A DNA stretch of 64,000 nucleotides from Synechococcus lacustris str. Tous (GCF_003011125.1 NZ_PXVC01000005.1:26786-90785), one strand, 5' to 3'; counted from the stretch's first letter, positions 8,906 through 16,494 are shown. Program-made: numbers and translations. The notes: generated by a model not told the origin, from the letters alone.

Positions 8906-10060
8906 ATGCAGGACAAGCTCAGCCTGATGATCCCCGGCCCAACGCCTGTGCCTGAGCGGGTATTGCTAGCGATGGCACGCCACCCAATCGGCCACCGCAG
9001 CGCTGAATTTCAAACGATTGTGGCCCGCACCACCGAACAATTGCAGTGGTTGCACCAAACCAAAAACAACGTTTTGGTGCTGGCTGGCAGCGGCACCGCA
9101 GCCATGGAAGCCGGAATCATCAATGTGCTCAGCAAGGGTGATCGGGTGCTTTGCGGTGATAACGGCAAATTTGGCGAACGCTGGGTAAAGGTGGCCCAGG
9201 CCTACGGCCTTGATGTGCAAGTGATCAAAGCCGAATGGGGACAACCCCTAAATCCTGAGGATTTCCGCGAAGCTTTAGAAGCCGATGGCGCTAAACAAAT
9301 CAAGGCGGTAATTATCACCCATTCAGAAACATCCACAGGGGTGATTAATGACCTTGAAAGCATCAATAAGCATGTGAAAGCCCACGCTGAAGCACTGATC
9401 ATTGTTGATGCTGTTACCAGCCTTGGTGCCACCGATGTGCCCATTGATCAATGGGGTTTAGATGTGGTTTGTTCCGGCTCCCAAAAGGGTTACATGATTC
9501 CCCCTGGCCTTGGTTTTGTGGCCATGGGCGATAGGGCCTGGGCTGCCCATAAAACTTCTAACCTTCCCAAGTTCTATTTAGATCTTGGTAAATATCGCAA
9601 ATCAGCGGCTGATAACAGCAATCCCTTCACCCCAGCGATAAATCTCTATTTCGCCCTTGAAGCTGCTTTGGAAATGATGCAAACCGAAGGGCTAGAAGCG
9701 ATCTTTAAGCGCCACCATCGCCATCGCCATGCCACCACCGCTGCCATGCAGGCGATCGGCTTGCCCCTATATGCAGCTGCAGGCTGTGGCAGCCCTGCGA
9801 TCACAGCGGTTGCCCCCCAGGGCATCGATGCTGAGCTGATCCGCAAGGTGGTGAAAAAGCGTTTCAACATTCTTTTGGCTGGCGGCCAAGACCACCTCAA
9901 GGGCCATGTATTTCGAATTGGCCACCTCGGTTTTGTTTGCGATCGCGACATTCTTTGCGCCGTTGCTGCGATCGAAGCAGCCCTACAGGAGCTAGATGCT
10001 GCCCCCAATCCAATGGGAGCTGGTGTAGCAGCTGCTGCCGCTGCACTCCAATCTGTTTAA
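8906..10060 (+). CDS. Class V aminotransferase, alanine/serine-glyoxylate type
   Basis: A PLP enzyme of the class V (AGXT/SGAT) family, in cyanobacteria usually linked to photorespiratory glyoxylate metabolism. The N-terminal IPGPTPVPERVLLAM motif, LAGSGTAAMEA (PLP phosphate region), VDAVTSLGATDVPIDQWGLD and the Schiff-base lysine in SGSQKGYMIPPGLGF are all present. The frame opens at TTG 8885, but the ATG at 8906 gives the typical N-terminus MQDKLSLMIPGPTP and 384 aa. It stands alone between divergent cbiD and the downstream lipoprotein gene. Amino-donor specificity (alanine versus serine) cannot be settled from sequence reading. Confidence 0.9.
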   Translation: MQDKLSLMIPGPTPVPERVLLAMARHPIGHRSAEFQTIVARTTEQLQWLHQTKNNVLVLAGSGTAAMEAGIINVLSKGDRVLCGDNGKFGERWVKVAQAYGLDVQVIKAEWGQPLNPEDFREALEADGAKQIKAVIITHSETSTGVINDLESINKHVKAHAEALIIVDAVTSLGATDVPIDQWGLDVVCSGSQKGYMIPPGLGFVAMGDRAWAAHKTSNLPKFYLDLGKYRKSAADNSNPFTPAINLYFALEAALEMMQTEGLEAIFKRHHRHRHATTAAMQAIGLPLYAAAGCGSPAITAVAPQGIDAELIRKVVKKRFNILLAGGQDHLKGHVFRIGHLGFVCDRDILCAVAAIEAALQELDAAPNPMGAGVAAAAAALQSV

Positions 10061-10085
10061 CCTGCAACCGCCAGACCCTTTCCCA

Positions 10086-10526
10086 ATGCGTTTTGCACTG
10101 ATCTTTGCTAGCGGCCTCATGGCCCTAAGCCTTGTTGCCTGCCAACAAAATCCAGAAAAAGCAGAAAAAAAGGCGGAGGTGGCGATTTGCGAGAACCTCG
10201 CCGCCGTTGGTGATGCCGTTGAAAACGTGCAAGCTCTAACACCCACCTCCACGGTGGGTGATGCGGTGAAGGCACAAAAAAGCCTATTCACAGCAATTAC
10301 CAACCTAGAAAAATCAGAGGATGCCCTAGAAAAAGCCCGTGTACGCGATCTGCGCGATCAATTGAAAGCCTTTAACGCTGATGTGGAAAAGGTTTCCAAA
10401 CAGAAAAAACTCACCCTTGAGCAAGCGGCCCAAGAACTACGCACCAAAGCCCAGCCTTTGATTGCTGCCCGTCAACGGGCCCTGGCCGAAGTGGATTGCA
10501 TCGAGGAGCCAGCCACCAAACCATAG
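10086..10526 (+). CDS. Putative lipoprotein of unknown function
   Basis: A 146-residue protein with a signal peptide ending in the lipobox LVAC (Cys about residue 19), so it is probably lipidated at the outer face of the cytoplasmic membrane. The mature part is charged and helical, with KAEKKAEV near the start, repeated acidic/basic heptad-like stretches, a lysine-rich centre (EKVSKQKKLTLEQ) and a second Cys near the C-terminus. It starts 25 bp after the aminotransferase stop, so read-through transcription is possible. I do not recognise the family. Confidence 0.75.
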   Translation: MRFALIFASGLMALSLVACQQNPEKAEKKAEVAICENLAAVGDAVENVQALTPTSTVGDAVKAQKSLFTAITNLEKSEDALEKARVRDLRDQLKAFNADVEKVSKQKKLTLEQAAQELRTKAQPLIAARQRALAEVDCIEEPATKP

Positions 10527-10546
10527 GTTTGCTAACTTTGAGCAAT

Positions 10547-10618
10547 GCGGGTGTAATTCAGTGGTAGAATGTCAGCTTCCCAAGCTGAACGTCGCCGGTT
10601 CGAATCCGGTCACCCGCT
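10547..10618 (+). tRNA. tRNA-Gly (anticodon CCC)
   Basis: A 72-nt cloverleaf can be folded by eye. Acceptor stem GCGGGTG pairs with CACCCGC (10611-10617) with discriminator T. The D arm contains the GG of AGTGGTAG. The anticodon stem TCAGC/GCTGA encloses the loop TTCCCAA, giving anticodon CCC that reads GGG. The T arm contains GGTTCGAATCC. No CCA is encoded. It lies 20 bp after the lipoprotein gene. Confidence 0.95.
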
Positions 10619-10699
10619 TGCTCTTTTCATAACATAAATTAATAATTTAGACGTTTATTAACTATAAAAATGCTTTTCTGGGTTTAGATAATCTTCAAT

Positions 10700-10948
10700 T
10701 CACTCGCGCTTTTTAATTAGCCCTAGCACCTGGGGGCCACGCGCTTTTGCCCTGCGTTCGCAATCAAGCCCTTTAAGAATCAATAAACCAGCCTCTTGCA
10801 ATTCACCTTTAGCCGCAAGAACTTGCGCCTGTTGGTGCAAAGTTTCAGCCTGCTGCAATAGTTTTTGCCTTTCTAAACCGCCATCTGTTGCGGGCGTAGC
10901 TACTAAAGATGGTTTTAGAGGTAGTTTTAGCTTTGTTGCCGTGACCAT
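10700..10948 (-). CDS. Small hypothetical protein
   Basis: An 82-residue protein, start ATG 10948. A basic, Pro-containing N-terminus (MVTATKLKLPLKPSLVAT) precedes a long helical, Gln/Ala/Leu-rich segment (about residues 28-60, QKLLQQAETLHQQAQVLAAK) reminiscent of a TPR-like or coiled-coil helix pair. It ends in a basic tail. There is no signal peptide or membrane segment. It is isolated between tRNA-Gly and the next minus-strand small gene. I cannot assign a function. Confidence 0.6.
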   Translation of the reverse strand: MVTATKLKLPLKPSLVATPATDGGLERQKLLQQAETLHQQAQVLAAKGELQEAGLLILKGLDCERRAKARGPQVLGLIKKRE

Positions 10949-11020
10949 GGCAGTGATGTTGCCCTTATTCCAATTAAACCTACATTGACAAATTTCTGCG
11001 CCAAAAGCAAATCCAAATCT

Positions 11021-11242
11021 TCAGGTACCCGGTTCCTCACGGTTATCTCCTAAAGCTTCAATCCTTGTGCGCAATTCCTGAATACGAGTTTGATCACCAC
11101 TACCTACAGCTACGGCCAAGGCGAATTCAAGTTTTTCAAGCAGATGACCACTCTCCACATAGCCCCGTTGCTCACAACCGGGATTGATGGATTTTTGGTA
11201 TTGAGCCTGGGTGAAGGTGCCCATGGTTCGCTTTCTTTTCAT
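11021..11242 (-). CDS. Small hypothetical protein downstream of umuC
   Basis: The likely start is ATG 11242 (MKRKRTMGTFTQAQYQKSIN; 73 aa) or ATG 11224 (67 aa). The longer frame to 11377 would overlap umuC. The protein has a helical C-terminal half (LLEKLEFALAVAVGSGDQTR then IQELRTRIEALG) that looks like two helices, and no membrane segment. It lies about 30 bp downstream of the umuC stop on the same strand and may be the last gene of a umuD-umuC-x operon. Function unknown. Confidence 0.6.
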   Translation of the reverse strand: MKRKRTMGTFTQAQYQKSINPGCEQRGYVESGHLLEKLEFALAVAVGSGDQTRIQELRTRIEALGDNREEPGT

Positions 11243-11271
11243 TTTGACACGTTGCGCAAGCTTTCGGAGGC

Positions 11272-12549
11272 TCAACGGGCTTGAACTAGGGGCAACTCCT
11301 TCAACCTGGTGGTGTAGCTGGGTGATAGATGGCCGCGGCGCATAAACCAAGGGGGCTGCAAGCCCGTTACCGCCCACTGCAAGGTGCCGGCACCAAAGCG
11401 ACCATTGAGCTGATCCACCAATTGCATCAAAGCTTCCCGCCTTTGCTGTTGCTGCGGAGATAAAGACACAAATAAATGCTGCTGCAATTGGCCTAGGGGC
11501 TGCAGTTCCTGCAACAGCACCCCCGCCTTATGGAAGCGGTAACCCCTGCGAAATAGCTGTGCCACCAGGGGTAAAGCCGCCTGCAACAACACCGTGGTGT
11601 CGTTAGTAGCTAGGGGCAACTTAACGGTGGCACTGTTGCCATAGAAACCCGATTGGAATGGGCTGGTGCGAATAAATACCGTGAGGCAAGCGGTTAGTTG
11701 GCGTTGGCGCCGCAACTTCTCAGCCGCCCGCACCACATAGGTGGCTACCGCCTCACGCAATTGCCGTAGATCCTCAATTGGTTGGCTGAAACTACGGCTC
11801 ACGCAGGTTTCCCGCTTGGGGGTGGGCCCCTGCACCAGGGGCAAGCAACTAATGCCGCGCAGCTCCTGCTGCAGCCGCAAACCCACCACCCCCCATTGAC
11901 GCTTCACTAGGGCAGGGTTGGCTTGGCTCAAGGCCCAGGCCGTAGTTAATCCCCGCAAGCGGCACCAACGGGCCAACCGTTGCCCCACTCCCCAAATCTC
12001 CTCCACCGGCACCGCCTCAAGCCAGGGTTCCAAAGCAGCTGCCGTTGGAAAGCGAAATACCCCAGCTCGAGCCGGATCCACCTTGGCCAAACGGTTAGCC
12101 AATTTTGCAAGCACCTTGGATGGCGCCATGCCAACCGCAATCGATAGGCCGAGTTGTTGCTTCACCAGCACCCGCAATTCCGCCCCCCAAGCCAACAAAG
12201 CCCCAGCTTCCAAAGCTGGTGTGCGGGCAAAGGCTTCATCCACGGAATACACCTCCAACTCCGGCACCCGCGCCCCTAAACAAGCCATCACCCGTGCACT
12301 CATGTCGCCATAGAGGGCGTAGTTAGAACTGCGCACCACCACCCCAAGGCCTTGCAACTGTTGCGCCACCTTGAAATAAGGGGTGCCCATGCCAATGCCC
12401 AGCTGGCGCGCCTCACGGCTGCGGGCAACGATGCAACCATCGTTATTCGACAACACCACCACCGGCCGCCCCTGCAACAAGGGATCAAAGGCCTGCTCGC
12501 AGGCGGCATAGAAGTTGTTGCAATCAATCAAAGCCAAGGTGCTAGCCAC
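11272..12549 (-). CDS. umuC: Translesion DNA polymerase V catalytic subunit UmuC
   Basis: This Y-family polymerase bypasses DNA lesions with low fidelity during the SOS response, in complex with UmuD'. The N-terminal catalytic motif ALIDCNNFYAACEQAFDPLL and the second acidic site YSVDEAFAR are present, as are VGMAPSKVLAKLANRLAK and EEIWGVGQRLARW (helix-hairpin-helix region). Length is 425 aa, as expected. It starts 4 bp after the umuD stop in a umuDC operon. A LexA-like box sits before umuD, so the operon is probably induced by DNA damage. Confidence 0.95.
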   Translation of the reverse strand: MASTLALIDCNNFYAACEQAFDPLLQGRPVVVLSNNDGCIVARSREARQLGIGMGTPYFKVAQQLQGLGVVVRSSNYALYGDMSARVMACLGARVPELEVYSVDEAFARTPALEAGALLAWGAELRVLVKQQLGLSIAVGMAPSKVLAKLANRLAKVDPARAGVFRFPTAAALEPWLEAVPVEEIWGVGQRLARWCRLRGLTTAWALSQANPALVKRQWGVVGLRLQQELRGISCLPLVQGPTPKRETCVSRSFSQPIEDLRQLREAVATYVVRAAEKLRRQRQLTACLTVFIRTSPFQSGFYGNSATVKLPLATNDTTVLLQAALPLVAQLFRRGYRFHKAGVLLQELQPLGQLQQHLFVSLSPQQQQRREALMQLVDQLNGRFGAGTLQWAVTGLQPPWFMRRGHLSPSYTTRLKELPLVQAR

Positions 12550-12553
12550 TGGC

Positions 12554-12913
12554 TCAAAGCGGATGGATTACATGGGTGGCAACCCCCCAGATCTGCAGCT
12601 CCATGGCACTTGTTAGATCGATCGGGGGATAGGCGGGATGGGCGGCCTGTAAACGCAAACCACCGCGGAAACGCTCCAACCGCTTCAAGGTGAAGGCCCC
12701 TTCAAACACAGCCACCACCACCCGCCCCGGCCGCGGTTGCAGGCTGCGATCCACCAGCAGCAGGTCGCCATCAAAAATGCCAGCCCCCTGCATCGCTTCA
12801 CCACTCACCCGCCAAAGGAAGGTGCTAATCGGATGGGGAATCAACAGCGAGTTGAGATCCAATCCCGCCTCGATGTAGTCGTCGGCAGGGCTGGGAAAGC
12901 CACCCACCACCAT
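12554..12913 (-). CDS. umuD: UmuD-like protein lacking the cleavable arm and the catalytic serine
   Basis: In E. coli, UmuD (139 aa) cleaves itself after Cys24 to give UmuD', the polymerase V partner. Here the protein (119 aa) begins MVVGGFPSPADDYIEAGLDL, so it starts almost exactly at the cleavage position (GFPSPADDY) without the ~24-residue arm. An in-frame TAA lies 9 codons upstream, ruling out a longer form. The serine of the G-x-S-M motif is Ala: SGEAM at residues 37-41, with Ala40 equivalent to Ser60. The partner lysine is kept (FTLKRL, Lys77, equivalent to Lys97; the 37-residue spacing is identical). It therefore looks like a permanently processed UmuD' that needs no RecA-stimulated cleavage. 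It is followed directly by umuC. Confidence 0.88.
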   Translation of the reverse strand: MVVGGFPSPADDYIEAGLDLNSLLIPHPISTFLWRVSGEAMQGAGIFDGDLLLVDRSLQPRPGRVVVAVFEGAFTLKRLERFRGGLRLQAAHPAYPPIDLTSAMELQIWGVATHVIHPL

Positions 12914-12919
12914 GGAAGC

Positions 12920-12933
12920 AATACATCTGTACT
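12920..12933 (-). promoter_or_regulatory. LexA-like (SOS) box before umuDC
   Basis: On the minus strand the sequence reads AGTACAGATGTATT. It matches the cyanobacterial LexA consensus RGTAC-N3-DGTWC-B at all but one conserved position. It ends only 6 bp before the umuD start codon and overlaps the stop region of the upstream gene, so LexA bound here would block the umuDC promoter or early transcript. Confidence 0.6.
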
Positions 12934-12937
12934 GATC

Positions 12938-13246
12938 TTAGCCCTGTTCTGGGGTTTCTGCCTGGGACCAGTCTTCCCAAACCACCTCAGGGGTTTCCGC
13001 TGCAGGCTGGGCCAATAGGGAGCGGCAATCGGCCAAAAGAGCTTCCACCGTTTGCAAGGAGGCCAATTCCTGGGGATGGGGCGAGATCTCATGCTGCAAC
13101 TGCAGCTCCATGGCCGCCAGCCGCTGTTCCAACTTCACAAGCCGGTGGGAAAGGGTGGCGAGGGTTTCCGCCAACCCTTCAGTGCTGCGACTGATGCGAA
13201 ACGAAATTGGTTCCGGCACGGAATCGGCAATGGTTGCTGCGATCAC
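12938..13246 (-). CDS. Hypothetical protein, helical
   Basis: A 102-residue protein from ATG 13246. The N-terminus contains SVPEPISFRISRS. The centre (about residues 23-55, ETLATLSHRLVKLEQRLAAM) is a clear coiled-coil-like heptad region. The C-terminal tail is acidic and Trp-containing (VVWEDWSQAETPEQG). No signal or membrane segment is visible. Its stop lies just upstream of the LexA-like box of umuD, in the same orientation. Function unknown. Confidence 0.65.
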   Translation of the reverse strand: MIAATIADSVPEPISFRISRSTEGLAETLATLSHRLVKLEQRLAAMELQLQHEISPHPQELASLQTVEALLADCRSLLAQPAAETPEVVWEDWSQAETPEQG

Positions 13247-13362
13247 AACACAAAGCAGCCCTCAACTCAAGGGAAGCCCCATAAACCGTATCGAGAACCA
13301 CAGAAAAACCCTAGACAGACGCCAAGCAATCGATACCTTGGGCCCAGTTGATCGGCGTAGCA

Positions 13363-13758
13363 ATGGCGCATTTTCAAGGTTCGGCTTTAAAACTGTTGGC
13401 ATTGGCCCTCGCTCTTGGCAGCATTAGCTACGGCAAACCAGCTGCTGCAGAGGAAGCAGGCAATAAAGGGGCCGAGATCTATTGCTTCATGCGTCAGGCG
13501 GGCAATCCCCATGGGGTGAGCTGGGACGCGGCCTATGCCCGCATCAAACGTCAAAGCAGTGGCCTATTTAAAACCTCACCGGAACACGCCGCTGTGCTGA
13601 TCACAGAAACGGTGGTTACCAATAAAGATAAATACAGCAGCTGTGCGAAATTCCTCGGTGCCCTCTATTCAGGCCGTGAGGAAGTGGGTGTTGACAGTAT
13701 TCCAGGTGCAAGTGCAAATCCCAGCAAAAGCTCAGACACCAGCCGCTACAACTACTGA
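13363..13758 (+). CDS. Small exported protein, possibly DUF6554 family
   Basis: The frame opens at 13348, but the ATG at 13363 (MAHFQGSALKLLALALALGS) gives a classic signal peptide ending near AAAEEA. The mature part contains GAEIYCFMRQAGNPHGVSWD, AAYARIKRQSSGLFKTSPEH and a second Cys (YSSCAKFLGAL), so a disulfide is possible. I recall similar picocyanobacterial proteins labelled DUF6554, but this is from memory only. It is followed 7 bp later by another small exported protein, so the two probably form an operon. Function unknown. Confidence 0.7.
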   Translation: MAHFQGSALKLLALALALGSISYGKPAAAEEAGNKGAEIYCFMRQAGNPHGVSWDAAYARIKRQSSGLFKTSPEHAAVLITETVVTNKDKYSSCAKFLGALYSGREEVGVDSIPGASANPSKSSDTSRYNY

Positions 13759-13765
13759 ATTAGTA

Positions 13766-14095
13766 ATGGCAAAGGGTTTTTGGGCCAACGTTGCTGCCGT
13801 TGGCCTGGGGCTGCTCATGGTGGCGGCTTGCCGGCAGGTAAAACCTGAGGTTGATAGTTGCCTAAAAGATGTGGATGCCAATGCCCTGCCCCAAGCCCTA
13901 GAGCGCTGTAATCGCGTGGTGGCAGCCCACCTAAATGATCCCAGGCCCCTAAACGATCGTTTCCTATTGCATACCCTGCTGCAAAATAAAGCGGCCGCCT
14001 GCGCAGACATCAGCAAAGCAGCGGCGATGGTGAAAACAAAAGGCGATCTAAAAGATGAAATTGAAGTGCGCCTCGATAGTTGCCGAATTCCCTAA
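13766..14095 (+). CDS. Putative lipoprotein of unknown function
   Basis: A 109-residue protein, start ATG 13766. The signal peptide has a lipobox-like VAAC (Cys about residue 22). The mature part has four further cysteines (DSCLKDVD, ERCNRVV, AACADIS, DSCRIP), which suggests disulfide-stabilised helices. Spacing to the preceding exported protein is 7 bp. A hairpin suited to terminate transcription follows directly. Function unknown. Confidence 0.7.
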   Translation: MAKGFWANVAAVGLGLLMVAACRQVKPEVDSCLKDVDANALPQALERCNRVVAAHLNDPRPLNDRFLLHTLLQNKAAACADISKAAAMVKTKGDLKDEIEVRLDSCRIP

Positions 14096-14097
14096 AA

Positions 14098-14119
14098 AAT
14101 CACTATTTCTGTAGTGGTT
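14098..14119. terminator. Bidirectional terminator between convergent genes
   Basis: AATCACTA pairs with TAGTGGTT (one T-G wobble) around a 6-base loop. It lies between the lipoprotein stop (14095, plus) and the SNF2 helicase stop (14123, minus). It is flanked by an A-run on the left and an AT-rich run on the right, giving a short U-rich tail in either direction. Confidence 0.55.
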
Positions 14120-14122
14120 AAT

Positions 14123-15721
14123 TTATTCCTGCAGTATTTCATTAAGCATCTTGGCGAGGGGCTGACGCTGCAATAAACGCCGCCTGCCGGCAAGCACCAC
14201 TTCGATGCGATCGGCCTTACTAAGAATCAGTGCATCGATAAGAGCATCAGCGCTGCCAAGCTGCAACCAATGGCTGGTAACCGTGCTTTTGCTGCCGAGG
14301 CGATGGCAACGATCTTCCGCCTGTTCGGCATCACCTGGGGTCCAGGGGCGCTCCAGCAACACCACCTGGGAAGCCCGTTCTAAACCGAGCCCAATGCCAC
14401 CAACCCCATAGGTGGCAAGCAACAGATCGCTGCTGCCAGCTTGAAAGCGCAATAGCCGTTGCTGCCTTTGCAGCAGGGGCACCTGTCCCGTTAGCAACTC
14501 GCCCCCTAAAAAACGCTGCAGTTGGGCCAGTGGTGCCACAAAACTGCTGAATAACACCACCGCTTCGCCAGCGGCGCGCAGCTGCTGCACAAGGCTGATG
14601 GCGGCTGGCAATTTCTGCAAAGCGCATAAACGACGCATTGCCGTTAGCAGGGCAAGGGTTTCTGCGTCGGATCGCACTAAACCAGCAGTAGCCCGTTGGC
14701 GATAGTTTTCCAGCCGTTGTTGCAGGGCGAGATCAAGGCGTTTCTGCTGGGAAGCAGCCAGAAGCACAGGCCGGAAACAACGCAGCTTTGGCGGTAGATC
14801 CAAACAATCGGCTTTGCGGCGAAACAACAGTTGCGGCCGCAGCAACCGCTGTAGTTCCTCCAGCCGGCTGGCGCCTTGGCAATCCCACACCATGCGGGCA
14901 CCGGCCTGGCGCCAATGGCCATTGCAAAACAATTCCTCGTAGGCGCGCCGATCGCGGGCCAAAGGATGGCCAATCGCCATCAACAAGGGAAGCAACTGCA
15001 CTGGCCGGCCATTTTTAAGCGGTGTGCCGCTCAGCAACCACACGGCCCGCATCCGTGGATGACGGGCCAAACGCAACAGGGCCTGGGTGCGCTTGGCATC
15101 AATGTTTTGGGCGAAGTGGGCCTCATCCACCAGCAACACCACCCCAGCAGGGGGGGGCTCCTGGGGCAAGCGGGCCCAACTGAGCAACTGGGGCGCTAAT
15201 TCAAGGCTTAAAGCTTCCCGCTGCCAGTGCTGATGCAACGCCACAGGGGCAACCACTAACAGGCGCGAGTCGCTGCAGCGCAGCAAGGAACGGGCGGCGG
15301 CTAGGGCCGTGATCGTTTTGCCTAGGCCCATTTCATCGGCCAGCACTGCCCCCCGCCGGGCCAACAGCCAACGCACCCCTGCCCTTTGATGGCGCAACAG
15401 CTGCCGGCCATCGCTAAGGGGCGCGTTTAAATCGGCCGCTGCCACCAAATTGGCGTGGGTTGGCAAGGGGGGAAGGGGATGATCTACCGCCTCAAGCCAT
15501 TGCTGCAGGGCTGGATCTATGGGGAAATGCGCACCAAACTGGTTTTTGAGCAGCTGGGCTGCCTCAAAGGGAAATAACCAACCTTGATGGCGGGAATGCC
15601 AAAAACCCCGGGGCCGAATCCGACGCAATTGCGCCACCGTAACGGGATCAAAAGGGCAACGAAATAAAACGTCCCCGGCGGCGGTAAGCGAAAAACCGTT
15701 AACCACAACCAACGGAGCCAA
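14123..15721 (-). CDS. SNF2-family helicase with HARP-like N-terminal region
   Basis: A 532-residue SF2 DNA translocase. Motifs in order: I VLADEMGLGKTITALAAARS, Ia LLVVAPVALHQHW, II VLLVDEAH, III VWLLSGTPLKNG, IV VVLFSSF, V LLATYGVGGIGLGL, VI QAEDRCHRLGS. The first ~75 residues (FRCPFDPVTVAQLRRIRPRG then HQGWLFPF) resemble the HARP domain of SMARCAL1/ZRANB3-type annealing helicases. That suggests a role in rewinding DNA at stalled forks, although this is inferred from motif resemblance. The gene is divergent from an HNH nuclease gene 135 bp away, in a neighbourhood with umuDC and LexA-like operators. Confidence 0.88.
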   Translation of the reverse strand: MAPLVVVNGFSLTAAGDVLFRCPFDPVTVAQLRRIRPRGFWHSRHQGWLFPFEAAQLLKNQFGAHFPIDPALQQWLEAVDHPLPPLPTHANLVAAADLNAPLSDGRQLLRHQRAGVRWLLARRGAVLADEMGLGKTITALAAARSLLRCSDSRLLVVAPVALHQHWQREALSLELAPQLLSWARLPQEPPPAGVVLLVDEAHFAQNIDAKRTQALLRLARHPRMRAVWLLSGTPLKNGRPVQLLPLLMAIGHPLARDRRAYEELFCNGHWRQAGARMVWDCQGASRLEELQRLLRPQLLFRRKADCLDLPPKLRCFRPVLLAASQQKRLDLALQQRLENYRQRATAGLVRSDAETLALLTAMRRLCALQKLPAAISLVQQLRAAGEAVVLFSSFVAPLAQLQRFLGGELLTGQVPLLQRQQRLLRFQAGSSDLLLATYGVGGIGLGLERASQVVLLERPWTPGDAEQAEDRCHRLGSKSTVTSHWLQLGSADALIDALILSKADRIEVVLAGRRRLLQRQPLAKMLNEILQE

Positions 15722-15856
15722 GAATAAATTTAAAGCTTTTTAAACGCAGCACAAGGGTTGGAGCTAAACCAGAAAAAAGAGCCAAAAGTGCAGCCTTAAA
15801 CACATTGACACTGGGCTTACAGACCCCACACTTGAGGCATATCCGGGGGGTTTCGG

Positions 15857-16255
15857 ATGCATGCAAGCGATGCGGTGTTCCTTGAGGAACTGTGTCCCAA
15901 GCTCCGAGTGCGCCATTGGCGTCAATCGCTTCACGAACACACGCAAAGGTGCTGCATCTACTGCGGTAAACCCTCCGAATCCATAGATCATGTGTTGCCC
16001 CGCAGCCGCGGCGGTTTAAGCGTTACCGAGAATTGCGTGCCCTCTTGCCTTTCCTGCAACGGCCACAAAAGCGATTCCGATGCTTTTCAGTGGTATCGCC
16101 GCCAGCGTTTCTACGATCCACGCCGGGCCATGGCGATCCGCGCCTGGCTTGATGGCGACCTCAGATTGGCGATTCGCCTCTTGCAATGGGCTACCCCAGA
16201 CCAAAACTCCGAAGCAACAACGCCGCAAGCCAACCTAAATTTGCAAGCCGCTTAG
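15857..16255 (+). CDS. HNH endonuclease
   Basis: A 132-residue protein with a central HNH fold: CIYCGKPSESIDHVLPRSRG followed by SCLSCNGHKSDSD. The two CxxC pairs bind zinc, and the DH...N...H residues form the nuclease centre. The C-terminal part (RFYDPRRAMAIRAWLDGD) is basic and helical. Cellular role unknown; family members range from repair and recombination nucleases to homing enzymes. It is divergent from the SNF2 helicase and convergent with the small LexA-box gene, whose stop is 6 bp away. Confidence 0.85.
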   Translation: MHASDAVFLEELCPKLRVRHWRQSLHEHTQRCCIYCGKPSESIDHVLPRSRGGLSVTENCVPSCLSCNGHKSDSDAFQWYRRQRFYDPRRAMAIRAWLDGDLRLAIRLLQWATPDQNSEATTPQANLNLQAA

Positions 16256-16260
16256 TTAGC

Positions 16261-16449
16261 TCACCACACTTTGCAAGCGGTTGCACTGCTGTATTGCAAA
16301 CAGATCTGCTCTTGCAGCTGTGGTTGCTCCGGCAGGATTAGTCCAGCCATGGCCACCACGGCAGTGAGGATGGAAGGGGCAACACAGCGCTTAGCCCTAA
16401 GAGCGCAAGGGCGAACCCAAGCACGAACCCGCAAGGAAGACTGAGCCAT
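16261..16449 (-). CDS. 62-residue membrane protein behind two LexA-like boxes
   Basis: Starting at ATG 16449, the protein has a strongly basic, Arg/Cys-rich N-terminus (MAQSSLRVRAWVRPCALRAK), one hydrophobic segment (about residues 26-40, SILTAVVAMAGLILP) and a polar C-terminus with Cys50 and Cys59. It is likely a single-pass membrane protein. The longer frame to 16641 is only the antisense of the neighbouring gene. Immediately upstream lie two LexA-like operators, the nearer one abutting the ATG. Small SOS-induced membrane proteins in other bacteria (SidA, DivS, YneA) inhibit division, and by analogy this is a candidate SOS effector. That function is inference; no homology to them is visible. 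Confidence 0.55.
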   Translation of the reverse strand: MAQSSLRVRAWVRPCALRAKRCVAPSILTAVVAMAGLILPEQPQLQEQICLQYSSATACKVW

Positions 16450-16463
16450 GGAACGCACGTACC
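16450..16463 (-). promoter_or_regulatory. LexA-like box, proximal
   Basis: On the minus strand the sequence reads GGTACGTGCGTTCC, matching RGTAC-N3-DGTWC-B except for the D position (C here). It directly abuts the ATG of the 62-residue gene, and its centre is 24 bp from the distal box. Confidence 0.45.
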
Positions 16464-16473
16464 AATGAATACG

Positions 16474-16487
16474 AGTACAGATGTACC
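16474..16487. promoter_or_regulatory. LexA-like box, distal (full consensus match)
   Basis: AGTACAGATGTACC matches the cyanobacterial LexA consensus RGTAC-N3-DGTWC-B at every position and carries the near-palindromic GTAC-N4-GTAC core. It lies between the minus-strand 62-residue gene (start 16449) and the plus-strand SDR gene. It would sit inside the SDR coding sequence if that gene began at 16465, which favours the later start at 16495. Confidence 0.7.
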
Positions 16488-16494
16488 CGCGGAG

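Noticed and set aside
9930..9955. GCGATCGC octamers (HIP1) seen near 9940, 51298 and 58800
   Set aside because: Only about three were noticed in 64 kb, close to chance, so there is no HIP1 enrichment as in many other cyanobacteria. This fits a picocyanobacterium and is not a feature.
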